Assembly: GCA_025936995.1 (NCBI GenBank) | Contig: JAICSH010000017.1 | Span: 1 to 39,748, forward strand | DNA length: 39,748 nt | From: Thermoleophilia bacterium | Lineage (GTDB): Bacteria > Actinomycetota > Thermoleophilia > Gaiellales > Gaiellaceae | Direction of reading: 5' to 3' | Shown here: piece after piece, positions 1 through 7,905 of the stretch | How the letters are laid out: every line of letters begins with the position of its first letter | Position numbering within the stretch: the stretch's first letter is position 1 | The notes under the pieces: model-generated | Told to the model about the DNA's origin: nothing | The model's database searches: none | Seen by the model: only the letters and a program-made list of their open reading frames with translations | Position numbers and translations under genes: made by a program

Positions 1-178
1 CTACGGCCACATCGCCGTCGGCGTCGACGACCTCGAGCGGACCCTCGCGGAGCTGAAGCAGCAGGGCATCGAGCCGGAGCGCGAGCCGTATCGCGTCCGC
101 GAGGGCGGGTCGCTCCTCTGCTTCGTCCAGGACCCGGACGGCTACCGCATCGAGCTGATCGACCGCAGCAGCGCCTGA
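1..178 (+). CDS. gloA: Lactoylglutathione lyase (glyoxalase I), C-terminal part
   Basis: Partial gene cut by the window edge; the reading frame starts at base 2 and 58 residues remain before a TGA. The visible part, YGHIAVGVDDLERTL... and FVQDPDGYRIELIDR, is the second half of a VOC fold and closely resembles the C-terminal half of glyoxalase I (IAxxVDD, then FVxDPDGYxIELI). The Glu of IELI is the expected metal ligand. The family converts the methylglyoxal-thiol hemithioacetal to a lactoyl thioester. Since actinobacteria often lack glutathione, the natural thiol could be different. It is followed tail-to-tail by another VOC gene on the other strand. Confidence 0.75.
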   Translation, partial: YGHIAVGVDDLERTLAELKQQGIEPEREPYRVREGGSLLCFVQDPDGYRIELIDRSSA

Positions 179-186
179 TCCCGGGC

Positions 187-585
187 TCAGGCTGGGGCTT
201 CGATCTCCCGGGCGAGCTCCCACGCATGGCCGTCCGGATCGGCGAACGCCGCAGTGCGGATGCCCCACGGCCGGTCGACCGGGCCGTTCAGGAGCTCGAT
301 TCCCTGCTCGCGCAGCTGCGCGCACGCTCCGTCGACGTCGTCGACGCCGACGGTCAGCTGGAAGTTGGAGCCGTCCGTGGCCAGCGCCGCCGGCCTGGGC
401 TCGATCAGCTCGTGCGCCGCGGGCAGGCAAAGGATGTTGAGGACGAGGTTCTCGAGGCGGAATGCGACGGAGGACTCGTCCTCGTAGATCGGCGTGCGGC
501 CGAAGACGCGGCCGTAGAACTCCTTCGAGCGCTGGGTGTCCTCGACGAAGAGCGTGATCGCGTCGACGGTGCTGTTCGTTGCCAT
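187..585 (-). CDS. VOC-family (glyoxalase/bleomycin resistance-like) protein
   Basis: A 132-residue single-domain VOC protein. It shows the pattern FVEDTQRSKEFYGRVFG near the N terminus, a central LTVGVDDVDGACAQL segment and the ending FADPDGHAWELAREIE, the usual beta-alpha-beta-beta-beta repeats. The Glu of WELA is in the position of a metal ligand, but substrate cannot be predicted. The start is well supported: an AGGAG-type ribosome-binding site sits just upstream of the ATG at 583-585. It is convergent with the gloA fragment, with 8 bases between stops, and lies just downstream of the MFS gene on the same strand. Confidence 0.8.
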   Translation of the reverse strand: MATNSTVDAITLFVEDTQRSKEFYGRVFGRTPIYEDESSVAFRLENLVLNILCLPAAHELIEPRPAALATDGSNFQLTVGVDDVDGACAQLREQGIELLNGPVDRPWGIRTAAFADPDGHAWELAREIEAPA

Positions 586-655
586 GGGTTCTCCTCCGCT
601 CCGGTGGCTCGGTCACCTCGTGGACCGGCCCGGCGGGCGGGACTCATCGGCGCCG

Positions 656-1897
656 CTAGTCCACCGGCTCCGGCACCTCGTGCAGCCCGCGGATCGGCGA
701 GGGGAGGAGGAAGGCCATCCCGAGCAGCGCGCCGCCGGCTCCGATCCAGATCGTGTTGTGCACGCCGATCGTGGAGCCCAACACCCCGGCGAGGCTCGTG
801 CCGAGCGGCCGCACCCCGTAGTTGACGACCATGAACGCCCCGGACACCCGCGACCGGACGGCCGGAGGGATCAGTCCCGCCTGGATCGTCCCGGCGAGGA
901 TGTCGAGCAGCATGAGTCCGGCCCCGGAGATGAACTCGGCCGTGAAGAGGAAGGCGATCACGAGCCAGTGCGGCCCGCGCGCGGCCGGCACGAGGAGCAG
1001 CGGGGCGGGGAAGAGGAAGCAGCCGATCAGGAACGCCGGCCCCACGCCGATCGCCCGCGCGATGCGGCCCGTGAGCGCCGATGCGACGAGCGTCCCCGCC
1101 GCGGCGACGCCGATCACCACCCCGATCGTCGCGGGCGCGACGTGGAGGTAGCGGCTCGCGTAGAGGAGGAAGAGCGCCCAGTAGACGAAGTTGAAGAAGT
1201 TGATCGTCGCGACGCCGAGCAGCTCGGCGCGCATCACCGGGTTGTCACGGATCCAGCGGAGCCCGGTCCCGAGCCCACCGGTCTCCCGCGGCGCGCCCGG
1301 CGGATCGGGCACGTCGATCCGCTTCAGGAAGAGCGCGGACCAGAGGTAAGACACGCCGTCGAGCGCGAGCGCGTACGGCCCGCGAAGCAGCTGGACGAGC
1401 ACGCCGCCGAGGCTCGTCCCCGCGAGGAACGAGAAGCCACGCGTGCCGTTGAGCAGCGTGTTCGCGTCGATGTAGTCCTCGCGCTCGACGATCGTCTGGA
1501 AGAAGCCGCCGTAGCCGACGAAGAAGAACACGCTCGCGCAGCCGAGCAGGAACGAGACGGCGTAGAGCTGCGGCCACGTCAGGTCGCCGAGGGCGTATGC
1601 GATCGGGATCGTCACGGTGAGCAGCCCGCGCACGACGTCGGCGACGAGCATCACCTGGCGGCGGCGTCCGCTACGGTCTACCCAGACGCCTGCGTGGAGC
1701 GAGAGGATGAGGTTCGGCAGGAGGTACGCGGTCGTGAGCGCGCCCATCTGTGCGGCGCTCGCGTGCAGGGCGAGCACCGCGGTCAACGGCAGCGCGATGA
1801 TCGAGACCTGGTCGCCGAGCAGCGACACCGACTGGCCGATGAAGTAGCGGCGGAAGTTGGCGTTCGTGCGGATGAGCCGCGGGATCCGGGGTCTCAC
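656..1897 (-). CDS. MFS exporter (EntS/MFS_3-like)
   Basis: A 413-residue integral membrane protein with about twelve hydrophobic segments, the normal length for a 12-TM major facilitator. The N-terminal motif NFRRYFIGQSVSLLGDQ and the loop DRSGRRRQVML after TM2 (the MFS motif A region) place it with EntS/MdfA-like drug or siderophore exporters. Substrate is unknown. It starts at a GTG with no ribosome-binding site, but a TAGATT hexamer lies seven bases upstream, so the message is probably leaderless. It is divergent from the GAF histidine kinase gene across 85 bases, and could be co-regulated with it. Confidence 0.85.
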   Translation of the reverse strand: MRPRIPRLIRTNANFRRYFIGQSVSLLGDQVSIIALPLTAVLALHASAAQMGALTTAYLLPNLILSLHAGVWVDRSGRRRQVMLVADVVRGLLTVTIPIAYALGDLTWPQLYAVSFLLGCASVFFFVGYGGFFQTIVEREDYIDANTLLNGTRGFSFLAGTSLGGVLVQLLRGPYALALDGVSYLWSALFLKRIDVPDPPGAPRETGGLGTGLRWIRDNPVMRAELLGVATINFFNFVYWALFLLYASRYLHVAPATIGVVIGVAAAGTLVASALTGRIARAIGVGPAFLIGCFLFPAPLLLVPAARGPHWLVIAFLFTAEFISGAGLMLLDILAGTIQAGLIPPAVRSRVSGAFMVVNYGVRPLGTSLAGVLGSTIGVHNTIWIGAGGALLGMAFLLPSPIRGLHEVPEPVD

Positions 1898-1904
1898 CGG
1901 CGGG

Positions 1905-1910
1905 AATCTA
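1905..1910 (-). promoter_or_regulatory. Putative -10 box (TAGATT) of the MFS gene
   Basis: TAGATT on the minus strand, 7 bases before the GTG start and with no ribosome-binding site between. It fits the TAnnnT leaderless-promoter pattern repeated through the window. Confidence 0.45.
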
Positions 1911-1982
1911 CGTGGGGCATCGGGCCCGGCCGCCGGGGGAGCCGAGGACTAGGTTTTCGCGCTTTGCGGGTAAGACAGGGGT

Positions 1983-3665
1983 GTGTTGCCGCAGGGCGGT
2001 TCCAAGGCGGAGCACGTTCGGCGGCTGCAATCGGTCACGGACGCGGCCCTCGCGCACCTGCGTCTGGACGATCTGCTCGTGGCGTTGCTCGAGCGGACGC
2101 GTGAGATCCTCGAAGTCGACACGTCTGCGATCCTCCTGCTCGACGAGGAGACGAACGAGCTCGTGGCGCACGCGGCGCTCGGCATCGAGGAGGAGGTCGA
2201 GCAGGGCGTCCGGATCCCGGTCGGCGGAGGCTTCGCCGGCCGGATCGCGGCAGAGAAGCGTCCCGTCATCCTCGACGACGTCGATCACGCGCACGTCCTC
2301 AACCCGATCCTGCGGGAGAAGGGGATCAAGTCGATGCTCGGCGTCCCGCTCGTCGTGGAGGGAGAGGTGCGCGGCGTGTTCCACGTCGGCTCGCTCGTCC
2401 CGCGCGCGTTCGCCGAGGAGGAGGTCGAGCTGCTGCAGCTCGTCGCGGACCGCGCGGCGCTCGCGATCGAGCATGCGCGCCTGTTCGAGGCGGAGCGCGC
2501 CGCCCGCGAGCGCATCGAGCACGTCCAGGCCGTCACAGACGCTGCCCTCGCGCACCTCGAGGTCAACGAGCTGCTCAAGGTCCTCTTGCCGCGGATCCGC
2601 GACATCCTCAGGACCGACACCTGTGCCGTGCTCCTGCTCGACCGGGAGACGAACGAGCTCGTGGCGCGAGCCGCGCTCGGGATCGAGGAGGAGGTCGGCG
2701 TCCGCATCCCGCTCGGCGCCGGCTTCGCCGGCAGGGTCGCCGCCGAGGGGCGGCCGATGGTGATCGACGTCGACGTCTATCCCGTCTACAACCCGATCCT
2801 CCGGGAGAAGCAGCTGAAGTCGATGATCGGCGTGCCGCTGCTCGTCCGCAGCGTCTCGCTCGGCGTCCTCCACGTCGGGACGCTCACGCACCGGGAGTTC
2901 ACGCGGGACGAGGTCGAGCTGCTGCAACTGGTCGCCGCACGCGTGGCGATCGCCATCGAGCGGGCCTGGCTGCACGAGGAGCTCGTCCAGCTCGACCAGC
3001 TCAAGCTGAACTTCGTCGCCATCGCCTCGCACGAGCTGCGGACGCCTGCGACCGCCGTCTACGGCGTTCTCAAGACGCTCTCGGAGCGCGGTGGGGAGCT
3101 GACCGAAGATCTGCGGGAGGAGCTGCTCCGGGTCGGCGTCGAGCAGGGGGAGCGCTTGCGGCGCTTGCTCGAGGAGCTGCTCGACCTGTCCCGCCTCGAC
3201 GCGCGCGCGATCATCGTCGAGCCGCGACCGGTCGTGCTGAAGGCGGCGCTGGCGGAGGTCGTCGGCGGCGCGCTTCCGACGACCGAGTTCGTCGAGCTCG
3301 ACATCCCCGACGACCTGGCCGCCGTCGTCGACCCGCTCGTGCTCGAGCGCGTCGTCTCGAACCTGATCACGAATGCGGCCCGGTACGGCTCGCCGCCGAT
3401 CCGGATCGCCGCGCAACAGCGCGACCGCCATCTCCGGATCGCCGTCGAGGACTCCGGTCCCGGTGTGCCGGAGGAGCTCGAGGGCAAGCTCTTCGACCGG
3501 TTCGCGCGCGGGAGCGGAGACGCCGGCCACGGCCTCGGGCTCGCAATCGCCCGCGCCTACGCGCAGGCGCACGGCGGAGACCTCGTCCACGACCCACGAC
3601 CCGGCGGGGCGCGATTCGAGCTGCTCATCCCGCAGGAGCGGAACGGGCTCGGCAAGCCTGGCTGA
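1983..3665 (+). CDS. Two-GAF sensor histidine kinase
   Basis: A 560-residue soluble kinase with two tandem GAF domains (about residues 8-165 and 185-325), each with an LLLD-ETNELVA-AALGIEEEV core and clearly duplicated from one another. Then comes HisKA with the phospho-acceptor His at about residue 350 (ASHELRTP), and HATPase_c with the N box (VSNLITNAARYG, about 458-468), G1 (DSGPGVP, about 490) and G2 (GHGLGLAIAR, about 515). There are no membrane segments and no receiver domain, so it senses an internal or diffusible signal. No response regulator gene is adjacent, making it an orphan kinase. The GTG start lies 6 bases after a TAAGAC hexamer; a TTG one codon on is an alternative. Confidence 0.9.
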   Translation: MLPQGGSKAEHVRRLQSVTDAALAHLRLDDLLVALLERTREILEVDTSAILLLDEETNELVAHAALGIEEEVEQGVRIPVGGGFAGRIAAEKRPVILDDVDHAHVLNPILREKGIKSMLGVPLVVEGEVRGVFHVGSLVPRAFAEEEVELLQLVADRAALAIEHARLFEAERAARERIEHVQAVTDAALAHLEVNELLKVLLPRIRDILRTDTCAVLLLDRETNELVARAALGIEEEVGVRIPLGAGFAGRVAAEGRPMVIDVDVYPVYNPILREKQLKSMIGVPLLVRSVSLGVLHVGTLTHREFTRDEVELLQLVAARVAIAIERAWLHEELVQLDQLKLNFVAIASHELRTPATAVYGVLKTLSERGGELTEDLREELLRVGVEQGERLRRLLEELLDLSRLDARAIIVEPRPVVLKAALAEVVGGALPTTEFVELDIPDDLAAVVDPLVLERVVSNLITNAARYGSPPIRIAAQQRDRHLRIAVEDSGPGVPEELEGKLFDRFARGSGDAGHGLGLAIARAYAQAHGGDLVHDPRPGGARFELLIPQERNGLGKPG

Positions 3666-3676
3666 GCCGCGGCGGA

Positions 3677-4261
3677 CTAGCCGGACAGCGCCTGCTGCAG
3701 GGCCGCGAGCGTCTGCTGCCCGAGGACACCGTCCTCGGCGAGGCCGTGCGCGGCCTGGAACCTCTCGATGGCCGCCTGCGTCGACGGGCCGTAGTCTCCG
3801 TCCGGCTTCCCCGGCGAGAACCCGAGCGCCGCGAGCGCGCGCTGCAGCACCTTCACCTGCGAGCCCGTGTCCCCGGGCGACAGCGGCTGGGCCGGCGCCT
3901 CCGCGGTCGGAGTCGTCACGGCCGTCGTCGTGGCGGTCGTCACGGGAGGCGGTTTCGCCTGGGTCGTCGCGAGCGGTGTGGGGGAGCTGCTGCTGAACAC
4001 GCCGGCGGCCGCGAGGATCGCGAAGAACAGCGCGAGGACGGACGCGGCGATGATGGCGAGCTGGGTCGTGGTCAGCGTCCGGCCGCCGATGACGATGTCC
4101 CGGTGCGGGCGGTGGTAGGCGGGCTCGTCCTCCGGTAGGACCCAGACCTCGTCGGCGTCGTCGTAGACGCTGCGGCCGGCGCCCGCATTTGTTTCGGTTG
4201 GCGGCTCGGGCTCGTCGAACCAGTCGTCGTAGCCCGGATCGCGCTGCTCGCGACCCTCCAT
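3677..4261 (-). CDS. Membrane-anchored peptidoglycan-binding protein
   Basis: A 194-residue protein with an acidic cytoplasmic N terminus (residues 1-60), one membrane segment (about 66-88), a Thr/Pro/Ala-rich linker (about 92-125) and a C-terminal PG_binding_1 domain (about 126-192; GDTGSQVKVLQRALAALGF and DGDYGPSTQAAIERFQ). It should be anchored in the membrane with the domain contacting the wall. There is no catalytic domain, so a structural or sensing role is likely. The start chosen is the ATG at 4259-4261, preceded at 8 bases by TACGGT. Starts at 4369 or 4384 would extend the frame through the TetR operator and are less likely. It is convergent with the kinase gene (11-base gap). Confidence 0.8.
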   Translation of the reverse strand: MEGREQRDPGYDDWFDEPEPPTETNAGAGRSVYDDADEVWVLPEDEPAYHRPHRDIVIGGRTLTTTQLAIIAASVLALFFAILAAAGVFSSSSPTPLATTQAKPPPVTTATTTAVTTPTAEAPAQPLSPGDTGSQVKVLQRALAALGFSPGKPDGDYGPSTQAAIERFQAAHGLAEDGVLGQQTLAALQQALSG

Positions 4262-4269
4262 CAGCGCGG

Positions 4270-4275
4270 ACCGTA
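4270..4275 (-). promoter_or_regulatory. Putative -10 box (TACGGT) of the peptidoglycan-binding protein gene
   Basis: TACGGT on the minus strand, 8 bases before the chosen ATG. No ribosome-binding site is present, which is consistent with a leaderless message. Confidence 0.35.
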
Positions 4276-4336
4276 CCGCGTCTCGCGTTCCGACGACAAG
4301 GTCTGGCGCCGTGGGCCGGGTGGTCGGCCACGCGTC

Positions 4337-4365
4337 TTGACAGGTTCGTTGCAGTAGTGCAACAT
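4337..4365 (+). promoter_or_regulatory. tetR promoter (TTGACA-17-CAACAT)
   Basis: A perfect -35 TTGACA (4337-4342), a 17-base spacer, and a -10 CAACAT (4360-4365) matching the consensus at three positions including A2 and T6. The ATG of tetR follows at 4375, so the transcript would have little or no leader. A perfect palindrome fills most of the spacer. Confidence 0.65.
4348..4363. promoter_or_regulatory. TetR operator palindrome
   Basis: GTTGCA-GTAG-TGCAAC, a perfect 6+6 inverted repeat with a 4-base centre, lies between the -35 and -10 boxes of the tetR promoter. This is the typical size and place of a TetR-family operator, so autorepression is inferred. The site may also influence the divergent gene at 3677-4261. 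Confidence 0.7.
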
Positions 4366-4374
4366 CCATGTTCG

Positions 4375-4992
4375 ATGAACGCAACAGAGACGAAGCAGGC
4401 GCCGGTGGTCGACGAGGAGCTGCGGCGCGCGACGATCGATGTCCTGCGTGAGCGCGGCTTCTCGGGCCTGACGCTCGAGCGGGTCGCCGAGGTCAGCGGC
4501 CGTGCGCGCTCGACGCTCTGGCGGCAGGGCCATTCCCAGGAGGTGCTGATCGGAGCGCTTGTCGGGGAGCTCGCCGAGGACTTCCGCGAGACGATGTACC
4601 CGATCCTCACGTCCGCGGGATCGGGTCGCGAGCGGCTGATCCGCGGCCTCGAGGGGCTCTGCGGCGTGGCCGACCGTCACCTGCCGCTGCTGCTTGCCAC
4701 GGACGAGGCGTTTCATCAGGACACCGCACCGGGCGTGCCGCCCGACTACCTGCATCCCTTCATCCAGTTCCTCCGTGAGGGAGCCGGTGACGGCTCGCTG
4801 CCCGAGACCGGCGACGTCGTTCGGGCCGCGGATCTCGCGTTCAACATGGTCGCCTGGCCGTACGTCCATCTGCGCGGGCGCCACGAGTGGCCCGCGGAGG
4901 AGGCGACCCGGCATGTCGTGGGCGTCGTCCTGGGCGGCATCGCCGGTGCCGCGAGCCCGCAACCTGCGGGCAGGCGAAAGGAGCCGACATGA
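4375..4992 (+). CDS. TetR/AcrR-family transcriptional regulator
   Basis: A 205-residue one-domain-plus-ligand-pocket regulator. The helix-turn-helix is at about residues 15-60 (FSGLTLERVAEVSGRARSTL, then a WRQGHSQEVLIGALV recognition helix and following segment). The C-terminal half is all-helical and divergent, so the ligand is unknown. The ATG at 4375 was chosen because it follows a strong promoter carrying an operator palindrome; longer in-frame starts would place that operator inside the gene. The stop overlaps the start of the HIT-like gene (ATGA), so the two are translationally coupled and the HIT-like protein is the most likely regulated partner. Confidence 0.88.
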   Translation: MNATETKQAPVVDEELRRATIDVLRERGFSGLTLERVAEVSGRARSTLWRQGHSQEVLIGALVGELAEDFRETMYPILTSAGSGRERLIRGLEGLCGVADRHLPLLLATDEAFHQDTAPGVPPDYLHPFIQFLREGAGDGSLPETGDVVRAADLAFNMVAWPYVHLRGRHEWPAEEATRHVVGVVLGGIAGAASPQPAGRRKEPT

Positions 4993-5486
4993 GCATGACT
5001 CTGCCGTATCTCGAGCCCCTCGTCCCCCGGGACCCGGGCGAGCGCCGGATCCCGGAACCGCCGCGTCGCGGGGAGGAGGGCGGTCCGCCCTGCCGCATCT
5101 GCAGCGGCGAGACGACGTCGGCGGTCTGGTCGGACGAGAACTGGACGCTGCATCCTCCGATCGGCGGGAGCCTTCCCGGCGCGGTCTGGCTCGCCAGCCG
5201 TGCCCACGTGGACTCCTTCTGCGACCTCCCCGATGAGCTCGCCGCGGACTTCGGCCGCGTGGCGGCGCGCGTCGAGCGCGCGATCCTGGCGCTCGGCGGG
5301 GTCGGACGCGTCCACGTCTACCGCTGGGGCGACGGCGGTGCACACTTCCACGTCTGGTTCATCCCGAGGCCGCTCGGGATGCTCGAGGCGTCGGGGATGA
5401 TGCTCCCGCTGTGGGAGGACGCGCTTCCCAACGTGGCCGACGAGGAGCTCGCGGCCGCCGCGAAGCGCGTGGCGGCAGCGATGTGA
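4989..5486 (+). CDS. HIT-like protein with degenerate histidine triad
   Basis: A 165-residue protein resembling HIT-family hydrolases. It has an N-terminal CRICSGE segment (a zinc-type CxxC seen in some HIT proteins), a middle region GGSLPGAVWLASRAHVDSF, and a C-terminal motif GGAHFHVWFIPRP. In true HIT enzymes this motif reads HxHxHxx and the middle His is the nucleophile. Here the third His position is occupied by Trp, so two of three histidines remain. A nucleotide-binding or altered catalytic role is possible. It is coupled to tetR through a four-base ATGA overlap. The family assignment is an inference from motif layout. Confidence 0.6.
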   Translation: MSMTLPYLEPLVPRDPGERRIPEPPRRGEEGGPPCRICSGETTSAVWSDENWTLHPPIGGSLPGAVWLASRAHVDSFCDLPDELAADFGRVAARVERAILALGGVGRVHVYRWGDGGAHFHVWFIPRPLGMLEASGMMLPLWEDALPNVADEELAAAAKRVAAAM

Positions 5487-5502
5487 CCGCGCCGCAGACC
5501 GC

Positions 5503-5534
5503 GTGACGGCGTGACGGCGTGACGGCGTGACGGC
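5503..5534 (+). repeat. Four tandem GTGACGGC octamers at the start of the phosphate permease gene
   Basis: Four exact head-to-tail copies of GTGACGGC. The last copy supplies the GTG start codon of the PiT-family gene. Copies 1 and 4 are in the same frame, but the frame from copy 1 hits TGA at once, so only the last GTG can start the protein. Slippage would change the leader length, not the protein. Confidence 0.85.
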
Positions 5535-6441
5535 GCTACTCGTCCTCGTCGCGATCGGCTTCGCCTGGAGCATCGGCGCCCACTACACGGGCGCCGTGAT
5601 GGGCATGCCTCACGCGCTGCGGGCGATCGGCGCCTGGCAGGCGCTCCTCCTCATGGCGCCGCTCGCGTTCCTCGGCGCGACCTTCGCGAGCCACGCGGTC
5701 GAGCAGCGCGTCGGCTCCGGGCTCACCGACGGCCCGCTGTCGATCGGCCAGGAGGTGGTCGTGATCGGCGTCGCCTTCGCGCTCACGACCGTGTTCAACC
5801 GCCTGCGCGCGCCGACCTCCACGATCCAGATCCTCGTCTTCGCCGTGGTCGGGGTCGCGCTGGCGGCCGGCCGGGGAGTTCGCTGGAGCGCGATCGGGCA
5901 CCTGGCGATCGTTTGGGCGAGCGCGCCCGTGGCGGCTCTCGTCCTCGGGGCGCTGCTCACGAAGTGCCTCGACCGCGTGCCGCTCGGCGGCCGGACGGGG
6001 GCGGCGCTCGTCGCCGTCGGAGCGACCGCCGCCTTCGCGATGGGCGCGAACGACGTCTCGAATGCGAGCGGCGCCCTTGTCGGCACGGGCACCTTCGGGC
6101 CGCTCGCGGCGGGCGCGGTCGGAGGAGCGGGCATCGCGCTCGGCGTCCTCACGTGGGGGAAGCCGCTGCTGCGCCGGGTCGCCTTCGAGCTCGTGAAGGT
6201 CGACCGCGCCATGGCGACGGCGGCGCAGCTCGTCCAGGCCGCCGTCGTCCTTGCAGCCGTCGCCTTCGGCTTCTTCACCTCGATGAACCAGGCGCTCGTC
6301 GCGGCGATGGCCGGCGCCGGCTTCGCCCGCGGCCGCGAGGCGGTCCACACCAGGACCCTGCTCTCGATTCCGATCGCGTGGGTGCTCGGCCCCGCCGGCT
6401 CGCTCTCGGCGGGCTATGTGTTCGGGCTGCTCGTCCGCTAG
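5527..6441 (+). CDS. PiT-family inorganic phosphate permease
   Basis: A 304-residue membrane protein with about eight to nine hydrophobic segments. The second signature repeat is intact (GANDVSNASGALVGTG, about residues 173-190), the hallmark of PiT phosphate/cation symporters. The matching position in the first repeat reads IGAHYTGAVMGMPHAL, where the canonical Asn-Asp pair is replaced by His-Tyr. Length is at the short end of the family. The start is a GTG inside an octamer repeat with no visible ribosome-binding site, so it may depend on translation from the upstream HIT-like gene (40 bases away). Its TAG stop shares CTAG (6438-6441) with the convergent HD-GYP gene. Confidence 0.82.
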   Translation: MTALLVLVAIGFAWSIGAHYTGAVMGMPHALRAIGAWQALLLMAPLAFLGATFASHAVEQRVGSGLTDGPLSIGQEVVVIGVAFALTTVFNRLRAPTSTIQILVFAVVGVALAAGRGVRWSAIGHLAIVWASAPVAALVLGALLTKCLDRVPLGGRTGAALVAVGATAAFAMGANDVSNASGALVGTGTFGPLAAGAVGGAGIALGVLTWGKPLLRRVAFELVKVDRAMATAAQLVQAAVVLAAVAFGFFTSMNQALVAAMAGAGFARGREAVHTRTLLSIPIAWVLGPAGSLSAGYVFGLLVR

Positions 6442-7754
6442 ACCGCGAGGACGGCGACGAGCGCGTCGACGACCTGCGGATCGAACTGCGTGCCCGCGCA
6501 CCTCCGCAGCTCGGCGGCCGCCTCCTCGAGCGAGAGCGCGCGGCGGTAGGAGCGGTCGGTGGTCATCGCGCTCCAGGCGTCGCACGTGCACACGATGCGC
6601 GCGACGAGCGGGATGTCCTCGCCCGCCAGCCGGTCGGGATAGCCGTTGCCGTCCCAGTGCTCGTGGCACGACCGGACGTACGGCCCGACCTCGCCGAGGA
6701 GCCCGCCTGCGCGCTCGAGCATCTCCTGGCCGAGGATCGTGTGGGTGTTCATCAAGGCGCGCTCCTCGTCGTCGAGCGGGCCGGGCTTGTTGATGATCTC
6801 GCTCGGGATCCGGACCTTGCCGACGTCGTGGAGCAGGGCCGTGAACTCCGCCATCCGCAGACCGTCGGCGTCGAGGTCGAACCGCTCGCAGACCGCGAGG
6901 ACGAGCTCGACGACGTCGCGGCTGTGGGAACCCGTGTACGCGTCGTCCGCCTCGATCATGTCCCCGAGCAGGTACGTCGTCCCCTGGTACGCGTTCTTCA
7001 GCTCGAGCACCTTGTCGTTCTTCTCCTCCCGCTCCAGGCCCAGCCGGGCGACGATCAGCACCATCGGCATCAGGAGCAGGAGCGCGGCGGGATGGCGGTA
7101 CGCGGGGAAGGCGGCGAGCAGCCCGAGCGGGGCGAGCACGAGATCGAAGCCGTAGACGAAGGCGACGCTCCGGAGCTCGTCGCGCAATGCAACCGGGACG
7201 ACAGAGCGGGCCGTCAGGAAGGGCGGGACGAAGTCGAAGGCGAACTGCGCCGCGATCGCGGCGAGGTAGATCGGGGCATCCTCCCAGCGCGGCATGTGCG
7301 ATCCCGCGAGGTAGAGGACGAGCGGCGGTCCGAGGCCGTACCAGCACGACGCGATGGTGAGCGCGAGCCGGTCGGGCGGCATCCTGTGGCGCAGGACGTC
7401 GGGCAGCGCGCCGACGAGCATCGCGGCGCAGACGGCGAGCGGCACGTCCGGCAGCGGCAGGACGAACCACATGACCACGAAGATCGCCTCGGTCGGGATC
7501 GCGACGAAGCCGGGGAACTCCACGTGGACGCGGGACGTGACCGCGTAGGCGGCGACGGCGCTCCCGAGGGCGACGAGCGAGAGCGGGCGGTGCGCGGGAA
7601 GGAGCAGGGCGGCAAACGCAACCGCCAGGAAGCCGGCGGCGAGCACGCCGGTGAGGCCCGTGCTCGACAGGTGCTGCGACTCGCTCTCGCGCTGAAGCGC
7701 GAGCACGGCGTCGTCCGTCATGCGCGTGGGTGCGCCTGCGATTGCCTCGCTCAC
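6438..7754 (-). CDS. Membrane HD-GYP cyclic-di-GMP phosphodiesterase
   Basis: About 438 residues. The N-terminal half has five to seven hydrophobic helices (about residues 20-225) forming an unassigned membrane sensor. A charged linker follows, then an HD-GYP domain with HDVGK (metal-binding HD), HEHWDGNGYPDRLAG (the GYP motif) and CDAWSAMTTDRSYR. HD-GYP enzymes hydrolyse cyclic di-GMP to pGpG or GMP. The GTG at 7752-7754 was chosen; an ATG at 7719-7721 eleven codons later is an alternative, and neither has a convincing ribosome-binding site. The stop overlaps that of the phosphate permease in CTAG. Confidence 0.85.
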   Translation of the reverse strand: MSEAIAGAPTRMTDDAVLALQRESESQHLSSTGLTGVLAAGFLAVAFAALLLPAHRPLSLVALGSAVAAYAVTSRVHVEFPGFVAIPTEAIFVVMWFVLPLPDVPLAVCAAMLVGALPDVLRHRMPPDRLALTIASCWYGLGPPLVLYLAGSHMPRWEDAPIYLAAIAAQFAFDFVPPFLTARSVVPVALRDELRSVAFVYGFDLVLAPLGLLAAFPAYRHPAALLLLMPMVLIVARLGLEREEKNDKVLELKNAYQGTTYLLGDMIEADDAYTGSHSRDVVELVLAVCERFDLDADGLRMAEFTALLHDVGKVRIPSEIINKPGPLDDEERALMNTHTILGQEMLERAGGLLGEVGPYVRSCHEHWDGNGYPDRLAGEDIPLVARIVCTCDAWSAMTTDRSYRRALSLEEAAAELRRCAGTQFDPQVVDALVAVLAV

Positions 7755-7804
7755 TCGTCCAAGATCGGCACGCAGGGCCGGATGGCTTGAGTTCGAGCCG
7801 AAGA

Positions 7805-7820
7805 ACCCTCGTTCGAGGGA
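7805..7820. other. Small hairpin in the gap before the secreted protein gene
   Basis: CCCTCG-TT-CGAGGG (7806-7819) is a perfect 6-base inverted repeat in the 150-base gap between the divergent HD-GYP and secreted-protein genes. Its role is unknown; it may be an operator or part of a leader. Confidence 0.3.
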
Positions 7821-7905
7821 AGGATGCCCCCCGGCGGAGTGATTGCCGGCCGGGCCGCATCTGAGCACGATGGGGGGACTGTCCCTGCGGCCTGTGAGGT
7901 TTCCA

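Noticed and set aside
536-2104. Very long open frames opposite real genes (for example opposite the MFS, purine and moaDE regions)
   Set aside because: They are antisense or frame-shifted readings caused by high G+C, full of Arg/Pro/Ala and without recognisable domains.
3677-4384. Longer start (4384 or 4369) for the peptidoglycan-binding protein
   Set aside because: It would run through the TetR operator and promoter, and the added residues are not protein-like.
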